Shown here in pieces: positions 13,273 through 26,600 of a DNA stretch of 64,000 nt. Position 1 is the first letter of the stretch, and each line of letters begins with the position of its first letter. A model generated the notes under the pieces. That model was not told the origin of the DNA, made no database searches, and saw only the letters and a program-made list of their open reading frames with translations. Origin of the DNA: Anadara kagoshimensis (Eukaryota > Mollusca > Bivalvia > Arcoida > Arcidae); contig CM037874.1 in assembly GCA_021292105.1 (NCBI GenBank), forward strand, positions 17,218,615 to 17,282,614, given 5' to 3'. The position numbers were made by a program, and so were the translations under genes.

Positions 13273-13286
13273 TCAAGTCTGCGAAT
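13273..13286 (-). CDS. MED19: MED19 terminal exon, 4 codons and stop (tentative)
   Basis: Acceptor TTTTCAG|ATTCG; the first two bases complete a codon from exon 5, then Ser-Gln-Thr-TGA. It is very short, so another terminal exon is possible. The phase is correct and an AATAAA lies downstream at 13139-13134 on this strand. Confidence 0.5.
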
Positions 13287-16200
13287 CTGAAAAAATTAAA
13301 AAATACACATGTACACTGTAAAGATTTTTTTAACAATTACTGTTTTTATGAGTTTTATATGTTGTTGTATTACTTGGCAACTCCAAACACATTTTTAAAA
13401 ATTTCATTTTCTGTGAAATCAGCTCAACCCAGGCATTATCGAAGATGTTCATCTACCCAGTAAATGTTCAGAGAACAATGAGCATGATTTTTCTTTTTGC
13501 AAGTTCCTAATGCACTCTATAAATAATTAATACAATCAAAATTGTCACCAATACCAAAGAATTTACCAGACACAAAGTGTTTGGGCTACTTTTTGTTTGC
13601 CATCTTTTTTGGTGTATTGCCAAGTTGTGTCAAGGTCCAAAGTGCATGGTATGTTATCATTTGTTGATGAAAATATTATTCCAACTTTGTATGAGCACAC
13701 GCATGTTCCCTGATAAAAAGCTGAAAAAAACTTTTTGCAAGTAATGTGACAAATAAAATATCTGAGTATGGAGTGAATTTTGTTTGTCAAATAGGCAACA
13801 GTGCATGTTGCAGTATTTTCGCTGTAGTCGCCATATTTGCAAAATGTAAAAATTTTCTCAAAGTGATTAAATAATAATATAATTGGCAAAAAATTTTGGT
13901 TGCTTAACTGTTGCTTAAAAATTCTATCTCAGGTGCGAGTAGTACATGTATATACCTTCTTCTTTGTCTTTTACTCTTTTCTTTTTCTTCTTTTTCCTTT
14001 TTACTTTCTTTGATTCTGGATCATGATTCAACTTTTTATGTTTTTTATCATCTCTACTGTCAGCTGAATTTTCTACAATATAAAAAGCAAGATCTGTTTA
14101 ACACACAGCTATCCCAAGTTGACATTTTATAACAGTCAAACCTTTAAATAAAGACTACACAAAAGACCTAGGAAATACAGACTTTATAGACAGGTGGTCT
14201 TTGTATTTTTATATAGAAGGTTTTTTGGTTCAAATATGGAGCAAAGAAACAGACAGGTCCAAACAGCCAATCTTAATACACAGGTAGTCACTACAGCTGG
14301 TTTTACTGTAGCTCTGTAAGAACAAAATGTGTCATAACATAATTCAAGTAAGATGACATGCTATAAATACATGCATGGTAAAAGGATTGCAAACTGCAGA
14401 ATCCTCAATCTATTGCTTATACAGTGGTGGAAATAACAGCCGGTCTCAAAGTCTGAGACTGGTAATTTTTGGGAAGGGCTGGTTACTTTTTCAATAGCTT
14501 CCTATATATACCAGAATAGAAAATGTTGAAACTACATGTACTTCAAGACAAAGACTGGATGAACACTGATTTTTTTTAACACTGGCTAAAACTAATGATG
14601 TTCAAACAACTACTACTGAATTATATCAATGTTAAGTTTAACAGTGTAAGCAATGTAAATGCTGAAATGGAACTTATCCACAACATTTCACGTAGGCGCT
14701 AATGTAAACATACTACAAATAACAATAGCATCCCTTTCTCTGAAAGACGACCCAAATAAATAAAATATTCTATAGGGGTGTGCGGTTTTATCGGTATACC
14801 GGTATATCACAATACAGTCTCATAATACATTCGTATCGCCATATGACAGATCTGATCCGGTAATACCGGTATGTTTGAAAAGTCAAGTAACCTATCTTTT
14901 ATAGCTTAAATGAACGCACAAACTGCCGTAGAGCCGTCCAATTTGTTTATAACTCAACTGACTGGAATTTATATAAATATTACGTCATACTATAGGTAAA
15001 GCTATCAACCAGATACGAAACAGCCAAAACAAAACTTGTTCCATAACAACGTGTTATTAACAACATGGCCGACAACGACGAATTCAACATTGTAAAAGGC
15101 TCTTTACCTTCCTCAGTTTTAAAATAATATATTATGATACGTATCGCGATACAGCATCTGCGTATCGTGATACAAAAATTTTGATAATACCCATCCCTAA
15201 TATTCTAGTTCCTCATTATTCAGCACTTTAAAAAATTTATTTTACCTTTATTGAAATGTTTATAAGAAAAGAATTCAAGCAGGGAAAAAGTAGTGTTACT
15301 TTTTCCCTGTAAAAATTAATTATTTTTACGTTTTGCCTAAAAGTTACTAAATTAATTTAGAACACAAATCTGGGACCGAATTTTGCAAATAACTTCAATG
15401 TATAAACTTTCCAAAAAATGCAGAATATCATTCATTGTTATTATCTAAAGCTTGGTACTGTGCAGTAAATTTATGAGAGGTCCTAGTGTATAAATGTAAA
15501 TGTGGTAAAACATTTTAAACCAGTACCACATTAATATTGTCAAAATTCAATGAAGTGGAATCAAACATGAACCCAATTTGTAATCAAGCAAGGTAAACTT
15601 ACATAGCATAACTTCACCCCCTATCTACAGACACTAAGAGAAATGTTTCAAAAACTTGACTGAAAAGAATGAAAATCTTTTTCTGTGATTGTGAGTAGGG
15701 TGCTAAAATTAGCAACTGAATAACATACAACAGGGAACAAATTTACAAGCAAAACAGACACATATTGAGACCACTGCAGGATTTTAACACTACAGACTTT
15801 AACCAGCAAGGCACAATACAAAATGGAATCCTGCAGTATGACTGAAATCTGTATATTTTCAATCTCTTAACTATCCACTTTGATCAGTTATAGTTTGATT
15901 TGTTTTTTTACCTCTTTCAACCTAAACAAGAGCCTAACTAAATATACCTTGAGTATCAACTAGCGTTCCTGTCTTTTCTTCTTTTCTTTTCTTGGGTTTG
16001 TGTTTCTTCTTTGGCATTTGATTCATAAATCTATATTGTTCTGGAAGCTACAAAATGTGATGTACAAATTCAGTGGCAAGTTTTAACTGGCAACTGTAAA
16101 CTCAAAACATCTTTATTGGAGAGCAATGATATTCCAAGATACTAACTTTTTGAGGAAAAAATCTGCTTTCTGTGAGTGAATTTGAGGACTAGTCTATCCA

Positions 16201-17614
16201 TCATCATTTAGGTCAATATTTTTAAATCAAAGCACTGATAGTGCTGAACGTAGGAAAGTAGTGATGATGATGGTTATGGTTCTGCTGTTGCCTATGATGA
16301 TGATTATGATTATGATGATGGTGTTTGGAATGTGACATGAGTAGTTACTGATGAAGATGGTGATGATGAATATGATTTCATTTTTTGATGTTGATGTGAC
16401 ATGAGAAGTTCTGATGAAGACGATGAATCATGATGCTGCTGCTGCTGATGATGATGATGACGATGATGATGATGATGATGATAAAAGTGTTGGTGACATG
16501 AATTCTACTACTGATGGTTATGATGATGAAGAAGATGATATGACATGAATAGTGATGATGATGGTGGTGATGATGATGATTATGCTGCTGCTGATGATGA
16601 TGATACAAAACCTTGTTATCTGAAAATATACAATGATTTTGTAGTAGCAACAGCAGAGCTATGTTTTGTTTTGGGTCTAATTTCAGTCAGAAATCATAAC
16701 CAACATCTTTTACATCAGAACTCTCAATGGCAATTCATCATCATAATCATCATCATCATCACTCCTCATCATCATCACTCCTCATATTACATTGGCAGCA
16801 GCAGTAGAACCCATGTCACCACTATCAGCGCCATCATCATCATAATCATTATCATAATCATTATCAGAAATCCTCATGTCACTGTCATCATCATCATAAT
16901 CATTATCAGAAATCCTCATGTCACATCATTAATGTGGTAACAACATCATCATTGTCATCATCATCATAGCTCTTAATGTCACATAATCATCATGGTGACA
17001 TCATCATCATCAGCAGCAGAAGTACTGAATGTCAAAACCACCATCATAAGCATAATCATCTTCATCAGATCATCATCATCATCATCATCATTAGAAATCT
17101 TCTTGTCACATCATCATCAACATGAAGACGGTGTCTTTATCATCACCATCATGAGTTATTAGCATCATAATCAGCTTCAGCAGAACTGAATGTCATCACC
17201 ACCACCATCATCATCATCATCATCACCATTTTCATCAGATGATCATTATCACCGTGTTCATGATAATATGACATGAATAGTTCTGATGGTGATGACGACC
17301 ATGATGATGATGATGATGATGATGATAATGATGATGAAAACACCAGGGTTATGTTGTTGAACAATATCTTTAACAGAACTCCAAATGGCAATTCAACACC
17401 ACCACCACCACCATCATCATATCATCATCATATCATCATCAAAACTCCACCTGTTACATTATCATCAACGTGAAGACATCATCATCATCATCATCATCAT
17501 CGTCATCACAATGATCATCATCATCAGCAGCAGCAGAACCCATGTCAGACTATCTCCAACATCATTATCAAAATCATTATCAGAAATCCTGATGTCACAT
17601 TATTAACATGGTTA

Positions 17615-17647
<33 letters not shown>

Positions 17648-20600
17648 GGGCAGCAACAGAACTTATGTCACCATAATCATCATCATCATTATAGCTCCTC
17701 ATGTCACATCGTCATCATCATCATCATTGGCAGCAGCAGAACTTAATGTCATCATCACCATCATTATCATCATCTTCATCACAATCATCATTATCATCAT
17801 CATTGGCATCAACAGAACTCATATCATCATCATCATCATTGTCGTCGTCAGCAGCAGCAGAACTCAATGTCACCACTATTATCATCATCTTCGTCAGATC
17901 ATCATGTCACATCATCATCAATATAGTGTCATCATCACATTAAACACCTTCACCATGACCAGCTACTTCCTTTGATTTGCATTTGACACATTAATTAACT
18001 TTTTTCCTCTCTTTTTAAGTCATCAATTTAAGTGATTGAATACACAATTAATTTGAAAAAATAAAATGAAATGAAAATTAAAAAAAAAAATCATTTAAAT
18101 GTAGTTAAAATTATTGTTGAATAAATATAAATTGACCAAGTGAGCTTCAAAAGCCTGAATTGATATAATTCTGACACAACCTATATATAGCCCCTAAGCT
18201 AACAATTTGCATCTCCAATTACAGAAGTTGTCCAGGAGACTGTTTGTTGACAAGAATGGTGTACAAAAGGGGGCAATATTTCTTAATAATTAATTGATTA
18301 TTTGGATAACTGAAATTCCAATAATCCTCTGCTACAATAAAATTAGATCTACTTTGAATTTAAGTATTATTAGGTGGTCAGATAATTTATTTTACCAATT
18401 TTAAATGTCCAGGTAATTTACTCCCGCTGTGAGGCCCACTGAATAAATAGTCTAAAGAACCAGACATCGTTCTATTTATAGTTGACAGTGTCTACCTGAA
18501 CTTTACAGAGTTGTTATTCTTTCAGGATTTCATTTTTATCAGCTTCTATTTAACGGATTAATTATCAAGTGGCCACCAGGATTTTATGAATTAAATATAA
18601 GGTAAGAATAACACAATCTCGGACTTTGCATTTTTTTTGTGCAAGTTTATCATACACGTGGAATTTTTGATGACTTTTTTTGTTCCCGGAGATGGCATTT
18701 AAAAGAAAATGTCTGTTGTAGACACGGGTGGTCGCTAATATAAAATTTGCATTCAGACTGAACTGTCTAGACTAGTTATATATTAATTAACAGTTATATA
18801 ATGCTGATGCACGTTAATTTTGCTTCTCATAAAGTGGTGAAAATTCTGTCACAATATCCCCGATTGTCCCGGATATGTTTAAAAACTGAAATCCCGATTT
18901 TCGATGTGAAAGGAAACAAAAAATTCTATATTTAGATCGCTGATGTAAAATATTGTTTACATACGGGCTACTGTAGTTTAACATGCGTAAGATCTTCTAG
19001 ATCTACTCAATATTTTCTAAACGGACGACGTGAAATAAATTTTATTTAACCACGAAAAAAATTGTTTTTATTTATTACATCAGTAGCCAAAATATTGTTT
19101 GAATGTGTCATTTTAGCGTGTAGTATAAAATGAATCTGAAAGTGAAAGTTCTGCCCATTGACCAATCAAATCCATTGTAGAATTATATATGCAAATATGA
19201 CTTCACAGACGGGACTAGGTTCGAAATTACTACACGCTGTATCAGTGTGTGGATTGTTGTTTGTTTGTTTTATTTTCATTTAAGTTGTTTTAAAATACTT
19301 GCCTGAAATTTGGCATTCAAAAACCAATTACAAATAATCAGAAATGCATTTGTAAAATTAAGATCGGGCTCTTCTATATGGGTCTATTTCTTGTAACAGT
19401 AGTGTTTCGGTTAAGGGAAGATTTTGTTTACATCGATACGCCGTTAGTTACTGTCAAACGATGACAATACTCTGAAAAGTCTACGACTTTCCTACGTAAA
19501 AATTAATTACTTCTCACTTTCAGTTTAGACATTTATATTTAAAACCCTGAAGACAAAGGGAAGTAACTCAGTTCTATAAGCAATGCAATAAATATTGAAG
19601 TGAAATAATGCATGTACAAAAAACTGCTAAGAACATTTCATTATTACATGTATTAAGATGTCACCAGCTATAGGAAAAGTGACGGAAATTTTGCCTTTTC
19701 CAGTGCACTCATGGCAATGTGCAGGGGGGGGGGGGGGGGGGGGGTGTTCTTTAACATGGCATACTGGCCAAGAAATAGGACATTGGCTTTTAAAGTCTTT
19801 TATGAAGGACTGCTTCTTTAACTATTGTTTACAAGTACTAAGTGATAGCAGAAAAAACAGTCACTACCAATTTTAAATTGTTTGTTAGAACCCGACCTCC
19901 TATTTACGAAGCAATCATTCTACCAACTGAGATACTTAATAAGTCAATTACCGTAGCTGGTTTAACCAATTAACAATTTATGTACTCACAGGTCCTGGGT
20001 GAAGTCTAAATCCAGCTAAAGCACTTCCTGATAATGGATGTAATTCTTTCCCTGTAATAGGTGGCTTTCTATCAGAGATCGCAAAGAGCTGAAATAAAGT
20101 AATTAATATTAGAATTGTATATTCAACTAAGTCAATTAATTCCATTCAGCTTATTTGTGAAATCATTAAGTTTTATCACTCATGAAATAACTGAAAGAAC
20201 ATGAAATAAGTTTATTAGCCCAAAACAGCAATGCATACATATATAGTTACTAGTGAATATGACACAAATTTTTGTCAAGTTCACGTGGAATTTCCAACAG
20301 TATGTCACCAGACTTGCCATTTTGAAATGTGAAATAAGTCTCATCAACAGGATCTTGCAAGTTTTTTCAATTAATCATTTGGGATTTTCCCTAATCTTTC
20401 AGTATACTGGTCTCTGTTGGGCTTTCTTATCTCTCACACCATCAGTCATATTAACCTCTGTTGATGATTAAACTTCAACTTTATTGTTCATTAAACCTTT
20501 CCTTACAAGTTTACATAAGGACATTAATCTTACCTATTGTCTTGTATACCTGGACTGTCAATATGACCAGGTAAATTTGGCAGGAAAGCACTTAGCTCTT

Positions 20601-23600
20601 CTTTGCCTTCTTTTTTACAGAATTTACTGTAAGAGTGTTCTAACCCATAATAAGTCATAAGATTTGTACTTCCAGCTATTTCTGCAGGTTCTGAAATGAA
20701 AATACAATAATGTCTAGTAAATTATATTATTTCTACCAAATAACATAAATTATACAGGTTATTGGCAGGTCACACAGCCCCATGAATCCTGTCAGAGATT
20801 TTTCTACCTTGAGGTGCATGGGGCCATGAAACTTGCCAATTTTCTCACCCTTCAAAGAAGCTCAATAGTTTGGACTTTTTACATTAAATTTTATATTCTG
20901 TGTGACTTCACTGACCTGTGTACCTTGTTGCTATGTATGTTTACCATAACTAGAGTGCTGCAATGTGTGAGTAACTCCCCTTTTACCGCTAAATGTCTTG
21001 AGTGTTTATGTATCCAGGCAGATTTCAGAACATAGTTTCTTGTACCCCGGCAAGTAAACCAATTGCTATGTGTTAGCAAATTTGTTGCTAAAAATCTTGA
21101 TTTAAATATAATCCATGCATTGTATCTAACTTAATGCACTAAAATATATCTTGGGTGGGTGCTTATAACCCTCATGGTAAAAGTTTTAACAAAATAACAA
21201 AAATAGTTGCGTCTTTCATGTGATATAATGATGGTGAAAGAATTAATAGCATAGGAAGATGCCTCAGGGGTACAATAAAGGGTAGATCAAAGGTTAGGTA
21301 GAGTTATTTTATATAACTTGCTTTAGGTGTGATAATGACAAAGCTTTCCCCTTTCTTAACTTATTAATTTTTTATCAAACTAGGTTAACCCAGTTTTGTC
21401 AAAATCAATCCGTCATCAAGCACTAACCTATGTAAATAGTCAACGTTTCCGTCATCACTACCCCCACCATTTTGTCAAAATTTTTAATAATGTAAACACC
21501 CACTTAAATGTGTGTTGCATTTTGTCGCATAAAAGTAGATGTAAAGCAAAAACAGAGCTAAAAACAAATTGCTAGCAATGACCTCTGTACAATATTTGCA
21601 TTTTTTGCTTTCTCTGACATAGAGTAAATAAACAGTAGTGATATCTGACTGGCATTATCACATTAATACTAAAAGGGTGAATTACTGCACTGTTATAGAA
21701 AGCACAGCTTTCTGGCAGCAGTGATGCTTTCACCATAGATAATAGATAACTTGTGTACATAATTCTATGACCAATCAAACTATACAAAGCCCATTACTCT
21801 AACTGTAAACACATCTGTATACTGGAGAGTTGAAAAATTTGTGTCAAATTCACATGGAATTTCCTGCAATGTTGCAATCTTGAAACAAACCAAAAGGGAT
21901 ATTGTGAGTTTTCAAAAAGAATCATTTCAAATGTATTTGAGAATTTCCTTAAGAAATATAGAAAATTGATTATGGCTCCAATAGGTCTGACCTTAATCTA
22001 CATTAGGCCTATGGTAAAATTAAAATAAAATACTTCAGCCACTGTGGATTACTGGGCTTTCATAACTGTCACGCCAACAATTATAGAAAGTGCAGCTTTT
22101 TCGCGGTCTATGAAGCTTTCACTTTAGATAATGTGTGTACATTATTCTTAATCAATCAAACCACAAAAAGTCCATTAATCCAACACAACAATCGGGTCCG
22201 TCGAAATACCCAATGCCACCCAATGTCACCCAATGCTACCCAAAGCTACTCAAAGCCATCATAAGTAATGCTTAAATTTATTTTATATATCGTTAAATGG
22301 GTCCCTTTTAATAAATTAGTGCTTAATTAATTCGAATTAATGCACGTTCAACGCAATTTTCGAGTCAAATATGTACGATACGTAAGCTGTTAGATCGAAG
22401 AATTCTATTGTTAAACTTGTATACCTTTTCATGTTCAATTTTCATCATATTTTGCTATTTAGCATTTATGTTTTACTATTATCTGCCGTTTAACGGCAGG
22501 TAAATATCAAAATGTTAAAAATAAGCCATTCCAGTAAGATTATTCGTTCTAGTAAGCTGTATGACAAGGGAGAAAACGGTATCTGGTCAACTCGTTCCAA
22601 TTCCAACTCGTTCCAACTGATTTTTGCCAACTCGTTCCAACTTTTTACCAATTTCGTTCCACTTTTTTATGCAGAGTTTTTACACTTGTCTCTTAATTAC
22701 CAACTCGTTCCAACTTCTTTACCAACTCGTTCCAAATACTAACTCGTTCCAACTTTTTCACAAACTCGTTCCAAATTAAAATTTTTTTAATGATTTTAGC
22801 CGTTATCAACTTGTTCCAACTTTAAATATAATTAAATAATTAATTTAAGAGGGTTTAAAAATCAAGGATCTCCTAATTTCCAATTAATCACAACGTTGCC
22901 CAGCTCTAACCACGTGGAGGTATCCTCTTCAAGAGCCATAATAGTCCAAAGTTCCAAAAGATATATATTGCAGAGATTTCTCATTTTTTTAACGTTATAT
23001 ATTTTTTTATATTTTGTTTTTTCTTTTCTTTTTTATCTCTTTGGTATCTTTCTTCATTTCTTTTCTTATTGTGTTTATTATTTTATTCATTCTGGTTGAT
23101 TCGTTGTTATTACTGTTATCGAGAGTAGTTTGTTTTTAAAAAGTTCGTTTGATCTTGTTTAAGAATACTTTCAGTTTTTAAACCATTTTCGTGTATTTTT
23201 CACGCACATTTGTCGGTAAAAAAAGAGGAAAAACAACCTAATTTTTCAATCGCACACTAATGTTTACAAAACAAATAAAGGGTTTATTTGCGAAACTTAA
23301 ATTCCTTTAAAAAATAAAAGATACGCTGCTAATGCGCTTGTTAACCGGACAAACGATCCGTTTATCTGTTTATGTTGCCGATCTCCCCCTCTGCCGATCT
23401 ACCGAATAGTTCCGACAGTCGTGATAAACAAAGACATAGCAATTAATTGTGATCACCATACATGATATTATTTATTATTTATCTGTTTAAGTTATATAAT
23501 TTATTTGTTAATTTAATTGTTTATCTATATTATGCTATTCTTAGTACGTCAGGTTTAATGCGTGTTCATCACTTGAAATAAAGGAAACTATGGGGAATAT

Positions 23601-26600
23601 TTATCTATTAAATAAAATAAAATAAAATAAAGCAAATATAAAATAAAATAAAATAAACGCATGTAGATCTAATCAACTTAATTGAAAAATTTGGTACGAG
23701 TTGGTAGTTGGAACGAGTTGGCAAAAAAGTTGGAACGAGTTGGTAATTCAGTTGGAACGAGTTGGTAGTCAAAAGTGGAACGAGTTGGCAAAAATCAGTT
23801 GGAACGAGTTGACTAGTATTCGAGAAAACCGGCCGTTTGTTTTGACCAACTGTAAACCTTCCGCCTTGTAAGGAACACCTAAACGTCTGCTGACTGATGT
23901 TACGATTTTGAGTACATATTGCAATGTACATTATGTAAGAGACCGGGGTCCAGTTTTACGTAAAATCTATTTTCTCACTAAATCTAAAATTCATTATTAC
24001 ATTTTCATTTTAAGTCCTAAATTGTTACAGAAATATATTTGAGTAAAAACATTTTTTTTTAGTGTTGCCTTGTTTACAAATATGAATATTTTTTGCATTT
24101 ATTTGTATATTGTAGTCTCTGTAGTTTATTTTTTTCACAGATCAAGTGCTGCTGATATACTTTTTTGCAGCTAAGGAGTAGAGTAAAAGTCAAGATTTTT
24201 TCACTATCAAACATATTTAGAGATGGGGAGGAATTCGAAACTGTAGAGCCCAAAGAAAACCAACAACATTCCACAACAAAATGACCAACTTTCTCACACA
24301 AAAACTGTCCTAAATGAGATTCAAACTTGTACAGTAAGAGGCCATGTCCCTACCAACATTTCAGAGGTTATGCTGGACAGGTGCCAGTGTAATGCACAAA
24401 ATAATTATGCATTTATTATGTCAAGTTAACATTTATTTTTCTTAAAGTAATGATAATTTTAATATGCAAGCAATACATCTTTATTGACATTGTACTATGT
24501 GTTGGCCATGTAGTGTTATCTGCAATAAAAAAAACCCAAACATAGTCATTATAATATTCAATGTAAGTACTAATGTTTTTAGCATAGCATTAATAATATT
24601 TAATCTACAAATAAAAAAGTTATCTATGAATAATCTGAAAATATAATGTTGGCAAATCTGTAAATAAAATTTGAAATATGCATCTCACCTGTCAATAAAT
24701 ATCAAATAAAATGAAATGAAAAGGGTACCCTAAAAAGTAACTTGTAGGAATAAATAATCTGAAACTAAACTGTATAGGTATTAGTAATCTGAAAATCATC
24801 TGAAATAAATACATTATACATGTATGATGTATCATAAAATCATGTGAAAATAAACTACATGTATATATTCTGTATTCTTGAAAATGAACAAAAAAGAAAT
24901 TAATTAAAACAGAATGGTTTAATGTAGTACCAGTATAACATCAATCACCACACAAGAATGGTACTGTGGGGCTGTATGAATTGGCTATGATGTGTGCAGC
25001 AATGATCCATGATTTAAAGTTTGGCTAAAATTGAAATACAGTAAAAGATATTTACATAGATTCTTGCACAATAAAAGTGAATGGGTTATATTGTGATAAA
25101 TTTCATAAAAAGCTCAAATACATGTACATGTATCAACTTTAAAAATATGAAATGTTTGAACAGTAAATCTAATACATGTAGTACAAGAATCTTTGTGATC
25201 CATTTCTGAATTTTCTGTGTTGTCAAGTATGTTTTCTGCTGGTACATCTATACTTGCTGTGGTTACTGTGGAGAGAAAACATTCAAAATTAGCATCAATG
25301 TTATAAAACCCTTTGGTATTTGTAGCTGTGGAATCATCAACAACAGTAGTAGTAGTGATAGCTGAAGGATCTAGAATTGCATTAATTACAAGATTTTTGC
25401 AATTTGTGCATTTGCAACCTGGACCACAATATCTGCCAACATCATCTCCTGTGATACTGCTCTGTTTCTGAATAACTAAACTGAACTTTGGCATTTAAAA
25501 TCTATCTCCAACCCTTGAAGTGGCAAAACTGTTCAAATTTCTAAAAACAAAAGAAAGTAATTTACAGTTGAAAACATTTTATGTAATTATCTATATCAAC
25601 TTCTCCTCTTCTGCAAACTTTCTGAAATTTAACAAACTACATGTATAATTATGCTCCTTCAGCCTCCCTGCCAGCCTGTGTACCTGTAAATATGTGATAC
25701 AACTGTAAACTTCTGATCTGAAACATTAAAAACACATTGTTTTAAAATTTGCATGCACTGCAGCAGTTAAATCAACGCCAGATAATTGTTGTGCAGATGG
25801 TTTTCTAGCAAACTGTCCATCTTGTGACTCTAAATGTAATGAAAGTGTAAAAAAAAATCCAATATCAGCTGATTTCTGAGTCACATAGTGACTACATGGG
25901 GCCAGCTGGGCGATCTGGATGTTTGATTTTCGTGGCATTTTTTCTACAAAATTGAACTAAAATTAAACAAAAATGTTTAAAGATTATATTAAAAACACAC
26001 CAACAAATATCTAGAGTAAAAATAAACAAATTAGAAGATGTCTAGACGCAATAAATAGCACGTTTTGTTTTCCAAATCATCGGCACGCAGGGTCAACTTG
26101 ACAATCTTCCTGTGCAATAACCGGTGCGAATGATGGTTTCTACCCGGTATCAAAATGACCGGTATTCAATATGCTACCGATTACGACTATAATTTTTAAC
26201 CCAATCGGTGTGGGATGCGATTCTGTCAATGCACCGCCCACTTGATTTTGACCTTTCACGATACAGCAGTTTACACTAGAAGGGGGTTTTACCGGAATAA
26301 TTGCGAAATTCCGGAATAGTTAGACACTTTCCGTAATCTTTGCGAAGATCCGGAATATTTAGATCAAATCCGTAATTTCTAGACCAAATCCGAAATAATC
26401 AGACAAAATCCGGAATAATTGGTCAAAATCCGGAATAATTAGAATATTTTTACGGTAAATTTTACGGATTCTAAAAATTCCGGTAAGTGTCTGATTATTC
26501 CGGTAACTTGTCTGATTATTCCGGTAAAAGACTGATTATTACGGTAAAAATCTAATTATTCCGGCAAATGTCCAATTATTACGGTAAAAATTAAAACAAA

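Noticed and set aside
16378-17975. Frames rich in His, Asp, Ser and Ile
   Set aside because: Translations of the GAT/ATC trinucleotide tract within MED19 intron 3.
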